From UBA1764 sp045642565 (GTDB lineage Bacteria; Bacillota; Clostridia; Peptostreptococcales; Anaerovoracaceae), in NCBI GenBank assembly GCA_045642565.1, contig JAZUJE010000019.1, positions 1-5,057 on the forward strand: a DNA stretch of 5,057 bases. Reading direction: 5' to 3'. Numbering within the stretch: position 1 is the first letter of the stretch; every line of letters starts with the position of its first letter. Position numbers and translations under genes: made by a program. This document shows positions 1 to 5,057 of this stretch, in pieces. The notes beneath the pieces were generated by a model. It did not search any database and was not told the DNA's origin. It saw only the letters and a list, made by a program, of their open reading frames with translations.

Positions 1-2
1 TT

Positions 3-731
3 TTTAATTCTATTGTAAAGGCCGTAGGGCTCGAAGACGAGGCGTCCTGGGCGATTGATTTCCCCGACAAAAACAAAGTGTCTAACGAATATGCAGGGGC
101 GATTGCGGCCGGAGTCAACGCCGGATACATCTTTGGCCGAACCGATGGAACTCTTGACCCTTTAAGCGAACTTACCATCGAAGATGTAGATTATGTTCTA
201 TCTCGTCTTGATTTCAAACCCAAGGTAGAGACAGAATATATCACAAGGTATGTTGATAACATAAAATATGTAAGCATTCCGGTTCCTGTTATGGTTGGAG
301 CCTGCAAGCCCGAAGATGGATATCATGTTTATCATCTTGATGCTGATGGAGTTTACAGATGTGGATGCGAAGAGGCACTTGAAGCTCCGGTAGGGACAGT
401 AAAATTATTAGTGGCAAATTCGGTTGAATCGGAAATTGACCAGCCTTTGCCGAGCGAACCCGACGAGCTTTGGTGGCAAATTAGATCCGATGACTGTACG
501 GTCTGCAGTGAAGAAGGTATCAGTATCAGTGTTGCCTGCAATGCAAAATGCTTTGACATAGGCGGCAGTGAAATTTCTTTTGCAGCTATGTTTAAGAAAT
601 ATGATACGAAATGGTGCAAAATCAAGTTTTTAAGCGAAAAACAAAAGATTGTTGATAAATATGACACCGAGGCCGGAGAACAAACCATAGAGCTTATTTA
701 TGGGATTGAGATAGTAGAGGCGGAGGAATAA
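3..731 (+). CDS. SLH-domain surface protein, 5'-truncated, Cys-rich C-terminus
   Basis: The reading frame is open from the left edge (first full codon at 3), so the GTG at 78 is an internal Val codon and not the start; 242 residues are visible. Counting from the codon at 3, residues 1-12 look like the end of one SLH repeat. Residues 19-66 form another, with the hallmarks FPD, Y-AGAIAAGVNAGYIFG, R-DGTLDPLSELT and a following helix. SLH repeats anchor proteins to pyruvylated secondary cell-wall polymer, so this is probably a cell-surface protein. A linker (about 67-90) leads to a C-terminal domain I do not recognise, with cysteines at 101, 120, 122, 165, 168, 179, 183 and 205 (CxC, CxxC and CxxxC spacings). 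The end is acidic (EIVEAEE). The reader should assume a signal peptide and further SLH repeats upstream, outside the window. The SLH call is firm; the role of the C-terminal domain is unknown. TAA at 729-731 ends the gene, and no strong terminator follows before the toxin promoters. Confidence 0.85.
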   Translation, partial: FNSIVKAVGLEDEASWAIDFPDKNKVSNEYAGAIAAGVNAGYIFGRTDGTLDPLSELTIEDVDYVLSRLDFKPKVETEYITRYVDNIKYVSIPVPVMVGACKPEDGYHVYHLDADGVYRCGCEEALEAPVGTVKLLVANSVESEIDQPLPSEPDELWWQIRSDDCTVCSEEGISISVACNAKCFDIGGSEISFAAMFKKYDTKWCKIKFLSEKQKIVDKYDTEAGEQTIELIYGIEIVEAEE

Positions 732-739
732 GAAAAAAG

Positions 740-767
740 TTGCAGTAATGGAAATAAATGGTATAAT
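740..767 (+). promoter_or_regulatory. Candidate distal promoter of the toxin-antitoxin operon
   Basis: A perfect TATAAT -10 box lies at 762-767, with TTGCAG at 740-745 as a weak -35 (three of six consensus bases) and a 16 bp spacer. The expected start near 774 gives a leader of about 67 nt. That leader would carry the 802-823 inverted repeat as an 8 bp stem just upstream of the toxin ribosome binding site. It begins only nine bases after the SLH stop codon. AT-rich DNA gives chance -10 matches, so this is the weaker of the two promoters. Confidence 0.45.
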
Positions 768-796
768 TTAGTCGAACTTTATTTTTCTTTTTAGTG

Positions 797-825
797 TTGA
801 CAATATGTCTAATACGACATATTAT
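797..825 (+). promoter_or_regulatory. Proximal sigma-A-type promoter of the toxin-antitoxin operon
   Basis: A consensus TTGACA -35 (797-802) is followed by an ideal 17 bp spacer and TATTAT (820-825; five of six consensus bases). Transcription would start near 832, leaving only about 9 nt before the toxin ATG at 841, so little more than GGA of the Shine-Dalgarno sequence would be in the mRNA. The spacer is almost entirely filled by the 802-823 palindrome, so a bound repressor would exclude RNA polymerase. Confidence 0.7.
802..823 (+). promoter_or_regulatory. Inverted-repeat operator, probable HigA-type binding site
   Basis: AATATGTC (802-809) and GACATATT (816-823) are perfect reverse complements separated by six bases. 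They occupy the spacer between the -35 and -10 boxes and touch both. XRE-family antitoxins usually bind such dyads as dimers and repress their own operon, with the toxin modulating repression. Binding here is inferred from position and symmetry. The same dyad could also fold as an AT-rich stem in a transcript from the upstream promoter. Confidence 0.65.
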
Positions 826-827
826 TT

Positions 828-834
828 AAAAGGA
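828..834 (+). promoter_or_regulatory. Ribosome binding site deciding the toxin start
   Basis: AAAAGGA ends six bases before ATG 841. An in-frame ATG at 805 would add 12 residues, but it has no Shine-Dalgarno sequence, lies inside the operator, and is upstream of the expected start of the proximal promoter. ATG 841 is therefore preferred. Confidence 0.7.
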
Positions 835-840
835 ATCAAT

Positions 841-1191
841 ATGACCGAAATTATTTTTTATGATACCGAAGATGGTAAATGTCCACTGCAAGAATATTTA
901 GATTCCCTTGAGCCAAAGCTCTTAGCGAAGGCACTTAGAACGATTGATCTATTGGAAAAGAATGGTCAATCCTTGCGTGCCCCATATTCAGAACCGATAA
1001 ATGATGGAATATTTGAATTAAGAATAAAGCAAGGCTCAAATGCGATAAGAGTATTATATTTCTTTTTTGTTGGAAATAAGGCTATTCTTACTAATGGCTT
1101 TACGAAGAAAACAAAGAAAACCCCGAAATCGGAAATTGTATTAGCAAAAAAATATAAGTCCGATTACGAAAGGAGAAACAAGTGTGAGTAG
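841..1191 (+). CDS. higB: HigB/RelE-type toxin, Gp49-like (PF05973-type) family
   Basis: A 116-residue basic protein, the normal length for Gp49-like/HigB toxins of the RelE/ParE fold. Such toxins are mostly ribosome-dependent mRNA interferases that cut mRNA during translation. Visible hallmarks are the N-terminal strand (IIFYDTEDGKCPLQEYLDSL, 4-23), a Leu/Lys-rich helix (26-40), the core motif IFELRIKQGSNAIRVLYFF (57-75, with R61 and R70), and the C-terminal signature LTNGFTKKTKKTP (83-95) followed by EIVLAKKYKSDY (98-109). Known RelE-fold toxins use scattered basic residues for catalysis; the Arg and Lys here fit, but I cannot assign the active site. The gene is first in its operon and its last 8 nt overlap the antitoxin start, the toxin-first order typical of HigBA. 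It looks intact. Family membership is judged from the motifs; the symbol is by family and not by orthology. Confidence 0.88.
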   Translation: MTEIIFYDTEDGKCPLQEYLDSLEPKLLAKALRTIDLLEKNGQSLRAPYSEPINDGIFELRIKQGSNAIRVLYFFFVGNKAILTNGFTKKTKKTPKSEIVLAKKYKSDYERRNKCE

Positions 1192-1480
1192 TTATAAAAA
1201 ATATAAAGATACAGTATTATCAAGACCCGAAGTTAAAGCCGAATATGACGCTCTGCAACCAGAATATGATTTAATACAGGCTTTGATAGATGCCAGAACA
1301 AGCCAAAATATAACGCAAAAAGAATTGTCAGGAAGAACCGGCATAACGCAAGCTGATATAAGTCGAATTGAAAATGGTACAAGAAATCCAAGTTTAGCTA
1401 TGGTAAAAAGAATAGCGAAGGGCTTAGGGATGCAAGTAAAACTTGAATTTATTTCATCGCAATCAAATGTCAATAAATAG
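1184..1480 (+). CDS. higA: XRE-family HTH antitoxin, HigA-type
   Basis: A 98-residue protein starting at GTG 1184, 8 nt inside the toxin gene. AAAGGAG (1169-1175) lies eight bases before it, and the overlap implies translational coupling. Residues 1-35 form a charged N-terminal helix region (SYKKYKDTVLSRPEVKAEYD), which in this antitoxin type commonly contacts the toxin. Residues 36-93 hold a Cro/C1-type helix-turn-helix: first helix around QKELSGRTG (45-53), then the recognition helix TQADISRIENG (55-65), then NPSLAMVKRIAKGLGMQVKLEF. The expected role is to neutralise the preceding toxin and to repress the operon through the 802-823 dyad. The HTH and the pairing are visible; the binding site and the neutralisation are inferred. 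Confidence 0.9.
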   Translation: MSSYKKYKDTVLSRPEVKAEYDALQPEYDLIQALIDARTSQNITQKELSGRTGITQADISRIENGTRNPSLAMVKRIAKGLGMQVKLEFISSQSNVNK

Positions 1481-1515
1481 CCTCCTATAGTTTTTAAAAG
1501 AACCAGGGGAGGCTA
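1478..1515 (+). terminator. Hairpin at the antitoxin stop, weak terminator or 3' stabiliser
   Basis: TAGCCTCC (1478-1485), which begins with the antitoxin stop codon, pairs perfectly with GGAGGCTA (1508-1515); a T-G pair extends it to nine. Inside the loop GTTTT (1490-1494) can pair with AGAAC (1499-1503), one pair being T-G, giving a second short stem. The following sequence is AT-rich but lacks a T run, so termination would be inefficient. It may instead protect the 3' end. Confidence 0.4.
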
Positions 1516-1542
1516 ATAGTTTATATATCTTTATATAGAGAA

Positions 1543-1567
1543 AGGACACTCTTTTAAAGAGTGTCCT
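1543..1567. terminator. Bidirectional intrinsic terminator between convergent genes
   Basis: AGGACACTCT (1543-1552) pairs perfectly with AGAGTGTCCT (1558-1567) around a five-base loop. On the plus strand it is followed by GTTTTGG and then a T6 run (1579-1584), which fits termination of the toxin-antitoxin transcript. On the minus strand the tail begins TTTCTC, and the stem holds the end of the membrane-protein gene. A near-copy lies at 1994-2021. Confidence 0.65.
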
Positions 1568-1946
1568 GTTTTGGTTGATTTTTTAAAGGAAATTTTTTAT
1601 TTATCCAATTTCCTATACATTTTAATAGCAATTTGATAATTAAAATGATGGCAATTGCTATTATTAGTATGGTAACACAAGCGACAACACTACAAAGCTC
1701 ATAGTACGCCATAATTAAATAGCCTGCCAAAATTAATAGTATGGAAATAGATCGCTTTATTAATGTGAGTATATAATCTGTATTATTATTTCCCACAAAA
1801 AACGCTTCACCAGAAGCATCTACGAGTGTCGTCTCATCATATTTATTTTCTCTTCTCTGTTGAATTTGAAAATATATTTCCTTGAAACTATCTACTATTA
1901 AGAGAACTGCTCCAACTATTTGAAATGAAAATGCTAATTTAATCAT
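1554..1946 (-). CDS. Small three-helix membrane protein, unknown function
   Basis: I do not recognise this 130-residue protein. Hydrophobic segments lie at about 3-21 (LAFSFQIVGAVLLIVDS), 66-84 (SISILLILAGYLIMAYYE) and 85-109 (CSVVACVTILIIAIAIILII). A charged loop runs from 22 to 65 (KEIYFQIQQRRENKYDETT and onward), and the tail is Lys-rich. By the positive-inside rule the loop and C-terminus would be cytoplasmic. The ATG at 1946 is chosen because GGAG (plus-strand CTCC, 1954-1957) sits seven bases upstream; an in-frame ATG at 1976 would add ten polar residues (MKKCYIWSKN) but has only a distant AGGG. The last codons (Gln-Asp-Thr-Leu-stop) are encoded by the arm and loop of the 1543-1567 hairpin. 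The gene converges on the toxin-antitoxin operon, so co-transcription is excluded. No promoter is evident. Its membrane character and good start support a real gene, but without homology this remains moderate. Confidence 0.6.
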   Translation of the reverse strand: MIKLAFSFQIVGAVLLIVDSFKEIYFQIQQRRENKYDETTLVDASGEAFFVGNNNTDYILTLIKRSISILLILAGYLIMAYYELCSVVACVTILIIAIAIILIIKLLLKCIGNWINKKFPLKNQPKQDTL

Positions 1947-1953
1947 ATTTTTA

Positions 1954-1957
1954 CTCC
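1954..1957 (-). promoter_or_regulatory. Ribosome binding site deciding the membrane-protein start
   Basis: On the minus strand GGAG is followed by seven bases and then ATG at 1946. It favours this start over the in-frame ATG at 1976, and places the first membrane segment directly at the N-terminus. Confidence 0.55.
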
Positions 1958-1993
1958 ATATATAACATTTTTTCACAGACCCTATAAACGAAG

Positions 1994-2021
1994 CAGGACA
2001 CTCTCTTTCGAGAGTGTCCTG
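1994..2021. terminator. Strong hairpin, likely terminator of the large SLH gene
   Basis: CAGGACACTCTC (1994-2005) pairs perfectly with GAGAGTGTCCTG (2010-2021) around the four-base loop TTTC, giving a 12 bp stem. It lies about 50 bases past the stop of the minus-strand SLH gene and upstream of the membrane-protein gene. T content after the stem is modest on both strands (GTTTATAG on minus, CGTTTTACC on plus), so efficiency is uncertain. Its arms repeat those of the 1543-1567 hairpin. Confidence 0.55.
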
Positions 2022-2051
2022 TTGTCGTTTTACCGATATACGGGTTTAGTG

Positions 2052-2070
2052 TTCTAAATTGTATTTAGAA
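2052..2070 (-). other. AT-rich inverted repeat after the SLH stop codon
   Basis: TTCTAAAT (2052-2059) and ATTTAGAA (2063-2070) are perfect reverse complements around a three-base loop, starting a few bases beyond the minus-strand stop. The stem has a single G-C pair and no T run follows, so it is not a convincing terminator alone. It may be a 3' structure acting with the stronger hairpin at 1994-2021. Confidence 0.35.
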
Positions 2071-2074
2071 TTGA

Positions 2075-5056
2075 CTATTTTGGACCAAAACTAATGTCTA
2101 TAACATATGTTGTCTTTACAGTCTTTGTAGCTACAGGAACTTCAAGTTCTTCGATGTCATCTATAAGTTTTAATTGTTCCCATGTAACATGGTAACCATC
2201 ATCAAAACTATCATCAATTGTATATCCTAAGAATGTATCAGTACTTGGGCCTTGTTGGATATCCACCTTGTCACCCTTTTTTTCCATAACCAGGATTTCA
2301 CCATACTTAGTTGTAAGTGTAAGCTTTGGATTCTTTGAACCCTTATCGTCTTTTCCTGGTGCTGCTAAAATAGCATCTTCTACAGGTTCTTCATCAGGCA
2401 TAACATCTGTCACTGTAGTATATGTAACACGAATGTTACCATATTCCGTAGTTTCAACCTTTATTTCATCCAAGCCTGTGATATTCTCAAAGCTTGTAGT
2501 TGTAGGGGTGTTAATTAATTCTGCACTTACGATATAGTCTTCAATAAAGATAGCTTTAATTACATCATAGTCAGCATCTGCTATGAAGCCAATCTGGAAA
2601 TCTGCATTGTCATCAGCAAGTCCTTTGATATAAGCATCTCGAAGTTCGTCTTCAACTTCGGTCCATACGCCTTCTTCGTTTAATTCATAAATTGGGACAT
2701 TCTTCAGTTTGCAACGAGGTCCGTTAATACCGCCAATTATGAGTTCATTTCCGTTGCAATATACATCACTGTCATCTACAGAATTATTAACAGCATCAAT
2801 AATCTCATATACACCATCTTCATCAACATATGTTTCGAAGATATATGCATCGTTAATCAGCTCACGTGCAACTGCAGTTATAAGCCCTGCAGGGTCGCTA
2901 ATATCAATGTCATCTCTTATGCCTTCTTCTGTAATCGCACTGATTGTGAAGATATCTTCTGTAACAGCCTTAATATCTTCAAAAAGATTCATATCAAGTG
3001 CAATCTGAGCTATATTGTCATATACTTTTGCATCAGCTACATATACAACCTTAAGTTCGTAGTCTTCTTCTACATACCAAACATCAAGTGCATTAGCTGC
3101 GAAGCTTGGGCATGTTTCAGCTGTATAAACTGTATATTCGCCATCCTGCTTATCGCTAAATGCCTTATCTCTGAATAAGAATACTGTTTCATCAGTTACA
3201 TCAAAACCAAAGTGTGATCCATCAAGACCAATCACTTCATCATCTCCTGCTTTGAATTCTACTGTGTCAGTAAGTACTGGTTTAAGACCAACTAATCCTT
3301 TTGCTTCTACGATGTCAAATTCAGTTGGAATTGGGAGATTATAAGGAACAGCTATCTTTGCATCACCAAAGATCCATGGGAAGCCTGCTTCATTCCAATA
3401 CACATAGAAATATTTCAAAACATCTTTTGCTTTAATGTCAGCTTCTTTATGTTCATCAAATACTGTAGCCAACTCATAGTCTCCAGTAATATCGTCGCCC
3501 TTATATGCTGCAGCGATAGCCTTTACTAATACTTCAATAAAGTCTTCGTTAAATTCGAATACCTTTTCTCCGTCAGCATTTTCTGAGAATGTAACAAGAC
3601 CAAGTATTCCGCCTCCAATAGCTGTTGTGCTAACAGTTGGGATTTGTCCGATATTCTTAAGAACATCAGCAACGAGTTCTACAGAAACACTAACGTAACG
3701 GCTTCCTGGTATAATTTTTCCGATTGCGTCAACAAGTTCTGATGCAAGAGAGAATGTGTTTCCAAGTCTATCTAAACTGATAGAAACAGCTTCTTCTTTG
3801 TTTCCTTCAAGGTCAACGATGTCAGCCTTAAGATCTGCTCTCTTTCCGCCGTCTTTGTTTGACATCCAAATGCAGTCTACTACATAGTAATCTGTATCTG
3901 CTACGGAAGCGAATAAACCAATAACATTACCATACTGATCATAGTATGCTGTTACTGTTGTTCCGAGGTATGCCTTGTTAAGGAGTGTCTTAGCAAGCTT
4001 AATGAATGTTGAGAAATCTTTAGTATTTTCGAGATCGATATAATCGATGTAAAGTTTCTCTGCATACTTTTCTTCTTCGCCGTCAAGCTTTACTGCTGGA
4101 TCGTTGAAGATATAAGCATCAAGCTTTTGTGCCTTTGAATCTGCAAGGCCAAGGATAATAGCTTCGTCAGCATCCTTTACGTTAACAAGAACGTAATCGT
4201 TCTTTGCATATGCGTAATCTTCATCTGCCTTAAGTGTTACTTTTGATGTTGCTGAAGACTTAACTGCGAGTGTAATAGTAGCCTTTGTCTTAACATCGCC
4301 GTTGTCCTTAAGTTTGAGTTCTGTTACCTTTTCTACCTTTGCAAGGTATGTGTCGATAACTACGGCTCTTGTTTCCTTAAGACCTGCTGTATCCTTTTCA
4401 TAGAATGCAACGAGTCTGCCCTGAGCTGTGTATTCTTCGTCGTCTTCACTATCAGCAATTGTAAGTCTATCTGCGCCTGTCTTTGCTGCTCCGTTAACGT
4501 ATGTTTGGAAAGCAGTTTCTTTTTCAAGTTCAAGATCATCAAAGATATCTTCTTCTGCTGTTGCTACTGTGTAGTAAACATCAGCATCAACTACGAATTC
4601 AACACTTTCCTTATTAACTGTGTACTTCTTAACTGGTCTCTTGAACATATCATCATCTGGATATGTAACCTTGATTCCAAGTCTAAGTGCGAAGTTATCT
4701 GCTTTACCATATGTAGCTTTTTCTGTGTAGTATTCTGAACCGAGTACTACTGCAGCCTTACCTGTTTCTGGATATCCAACGAAACCATTATCAATTACGT
4801 TGAATGCCATCTTTGCTGCTACTTCTCTTGCAACTGGCTTTGATCCATCGAAGCCTGTGATGCCCTTTACTAAGCCTTCAGCCTTAGCAACTTTAGCAAC
4901 CTTTGCTTCCCAGCCAGCACCAAGCATACCTTCGATTTCAGCATCATATCCCATTGCGCAAAGTAAGATCTTTGCCCACTGGAATCCGGTAAGTGTTCCG
5001 TTAGGATCAAACTTACCATTGCCAATACCAGCAACGATGCCAAGACCTGCAGCTAC
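2075..5056 (-). CDS. Very large SLH-domain surface protein, 5'-truncated
   Basis: The frame is open to the right edge, so the ATG at 4954 is internal; 993 residues are visible, counted from the Val codon at 5054-5056. Residues 1-40 are part of an SLH repeat (AAGLGIVAGIGNGKFDPNG, then LTGFQWAKILLCAMGYD). A further, more divergent one spans about 49-89 (WEAKVAKVAKAEGLVKG, PVAREVAAKMAFNVI). SLH repeats bind pyruvylated cell-wall polymer, so this is probably an anchored S-layer or surface protein. The remaining 900 residues are acidic, rich in beta-prone Val/Thr/Tyr stretches, and unrecognised as an enzyme. Phrases such as AVVIDTYLAKVEKVTE (231-246), KNDYVLVNV (285-293), TAYYDQYGNVIGLFA (369-383) and YYVVDCIW (390-397) recall, from memory, the stalk regions of long SLH proteins from Oscillospirales-type Clostridia. 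A Gly/Lys-rich patch (APGKDDKGSKNPK, 899-911) precedes a final beta-rich segment ending ISFGPK. No C-terminal membrane anchor or LPXTG is seen. The stop is TAG at 2075-2077, with a probable terminator at 1994-2021. The frame is uninterrupted. Confidence 0.88.
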   Translation of the reverse strand, partial: VAAGLGIVAGIGNGKFDPNGTLTGFQWAKILLCAMGYDAEIEGMLGAGWEAKVAKVAKAEGLVKGITGFDGSKPVAREVAAKMAFNVIDNGFVGYPETGKAAVVLGSEYYTEKATYGKADNFALRLGIKVTYPDDDMFKRPVKKYTVNKESVEFVVDADVYYTVATAEEDIFDDLELEKETAFQTYVNGAAKTGADRLTIADSEDDEEYTAQGRLVAFYEKDTAGLKETRAVVIDTYLAKVEKVTELKLKDNGDVKTKATITLAVKSSATSKVTLKADEDYAYAKNDYVLVNVKDADEAIILGLADSKAQKLDAYIFNDPAVKLDGEEEKYAEKLYIDYIDLENTKDFSTFIKLAKTLLNKAYLGTTVTAYYDQYGNVIGLFASVADTDYYVVDCIWMSNKDGGKRADLKADIVDLEGNKEEAVSISLDRLGNTFSLASELVDAIGKIIPGSRYVSVSVELVADVLKNIGQIPTVSTTAIGGGILGLVTFSENADGEKVFEFNEDFIEVLVKAIAAAYKGDDITGDYELATVFDEHKEADIKAKDVLKYFYVYWNEAGFPWIFGDAKIAVPYNLPIPTEFDIVEAKGLVGLKPVLTDTVEFKAGDDEVIGLDGSHFGFDVTDETVFLFRDKAFSDKQDGEYTVYTAETCPSFAANALDVWYVEEDYELKVVYVADAKVYDNIAQIALDMNLFEDIKAVTEDIFTISAITEEGIRDDIDISDPAGLITAVARELINDAYIFETYVDEDGVYEIIDAVNNSVDDSDVYCNGNELIIGGINGPRCKLKNVPIYELNEEGVWTEVEDELRDAYIKGLADDNADFQIGFIADADYDVIKAIFIEDYIVSAELINTPTTTSFENITGLDEIKVETTEYGNIRVTYTTVTDVMPDEEPVEDAILAAPGKDDKGSKNPKLTLTTKYGEILVMEKKGDKVDIQQGPSTDTFLGYTIDDSFDDGYHVTWEQLKLIDDIEELEVPVATKTVKTTYVIDISFGPK

Positions 5057-5057
5057 A

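Noticed and set aside
353..688. Minus-strand frame opposite the first SLH gene
   Set aside because: It is a shadow frame with no supporting start signal and no recognisable protein, and the plus frame carries clear SLH motifs.
731..790. AAAAAAGTT (733-741) pairing with AACTTTATTTTT (775-786) as a terminator for the first SLH gene
   Set aside because: The stem is almost all A-T with a mismatch and a loop of more than 30 bases, so it is unlikely to terminate; the T-rich stretch is better read as AT-rich promoter DNA.
805..840. In-frame ATG at 805 as the toxin start, adding 12 residues
   Set aside because: It has no ribosome binding site, lies within the operator and upstream of the predicted proximal transcription start, and the added residues do not fit the usual Gp49-like N-terminus. 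ATG 841 has AAAAGGA at good spacing.
1192..1473. Minus-strand frame opposite the antitoxin
   Set aside because: It is an antisense shadow of a well-supported XRE-family gene, with no ribosome binding site or family motif.
2102..2111. Palindrome AACATATGTT near the end of the large SLH gene, resembling the toxin-antitoxin operator
   Set aside because: It shares only a few bases with the operator arms, lacks the six-base spacer, and lies in coding sequence; chance is sufficient in AT-rich DNA.
2268..3008. Plus-strand frames at 2268-2537 and 2709-3008
   Set aside because: Their Ser/Ile-rich composition is what antisense of an acidic Asp/Glu-rich protein gives; the minus-strand SLH frame is continuous throughout.
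4360..4738. Frames at 4360-4542 (minus) and 4505-4738 (plus)
   Set aside because: Both overlap the conserved part of the large SLH gene out of frame and show no domain or start signal.

Overview
The window looks like a chromosomal segment of a low-GC Bacillota bacterium of the class Clostridia. The two outer genes encode S-layer-homology (SLH) surface proteins of a style I associate, from memory only, with uncultured Oscillospirales-type gut Clostridia. AT-rich intergenic DNA, AGGAG-type ribosome binding sites and TTGACA/TATAAT-type promoters support Bacillota. No 16S or other marker gene is present, so the assignment is an inference.

Layout from left to right: (1) the 3' part of a plus-strand SLH protein gene (3-731). 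It is already open at the left edge, so its start lies outside the window. Its C-terminal domain holds eight cysteines and is not recognised. (2) A toxin-antitoxin operon on the plus strand: two tandem promoter candidates (740-767 and 797-825), a perfect 8+8 bp inverted repeat (802-823) filling the spacer of the second promoter, a HigB/RelE-type Gp49-like toxin (841-1191) and an overlapping XRE-family HigA-type antitoxin (1184-1480). (3) Two hairpins after the antitoxin (1478-1515 and 1543-1567), the second a probable bidirectional terminator. (4) A minus-strand orphan gene for a 130-residue protein with three predicted membrane segments (1554-1946), whose stop codon lies inside the terminator hairpin. 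(5) A second copy of nearly the same hairpin (1994-2021). (6) A very large minus-strand SLH protein gene (2075-5056), open at the right edge, with 993 visible residues.

Two truncated SLH surface-protein genes therefore point towards each other, and a small accessory block (toxin-antitoxin pair plus a small membrane protein) sits between them. The toxin-antitoxin genes form one translationally coupled, probably autoregulated unit. I see no evidence that the membrane protein works with them, since it is convergent. No gene-free stretch exceeds about 130 bases. I see no RNA gene, CRISPR array, transposase or integrase. The main points for a second look are the operator placed in the promoter, the twin hairpins bracketing the membrane gene, and the unrecognised Cys-rich and acidic parts of the two SLH proteins.
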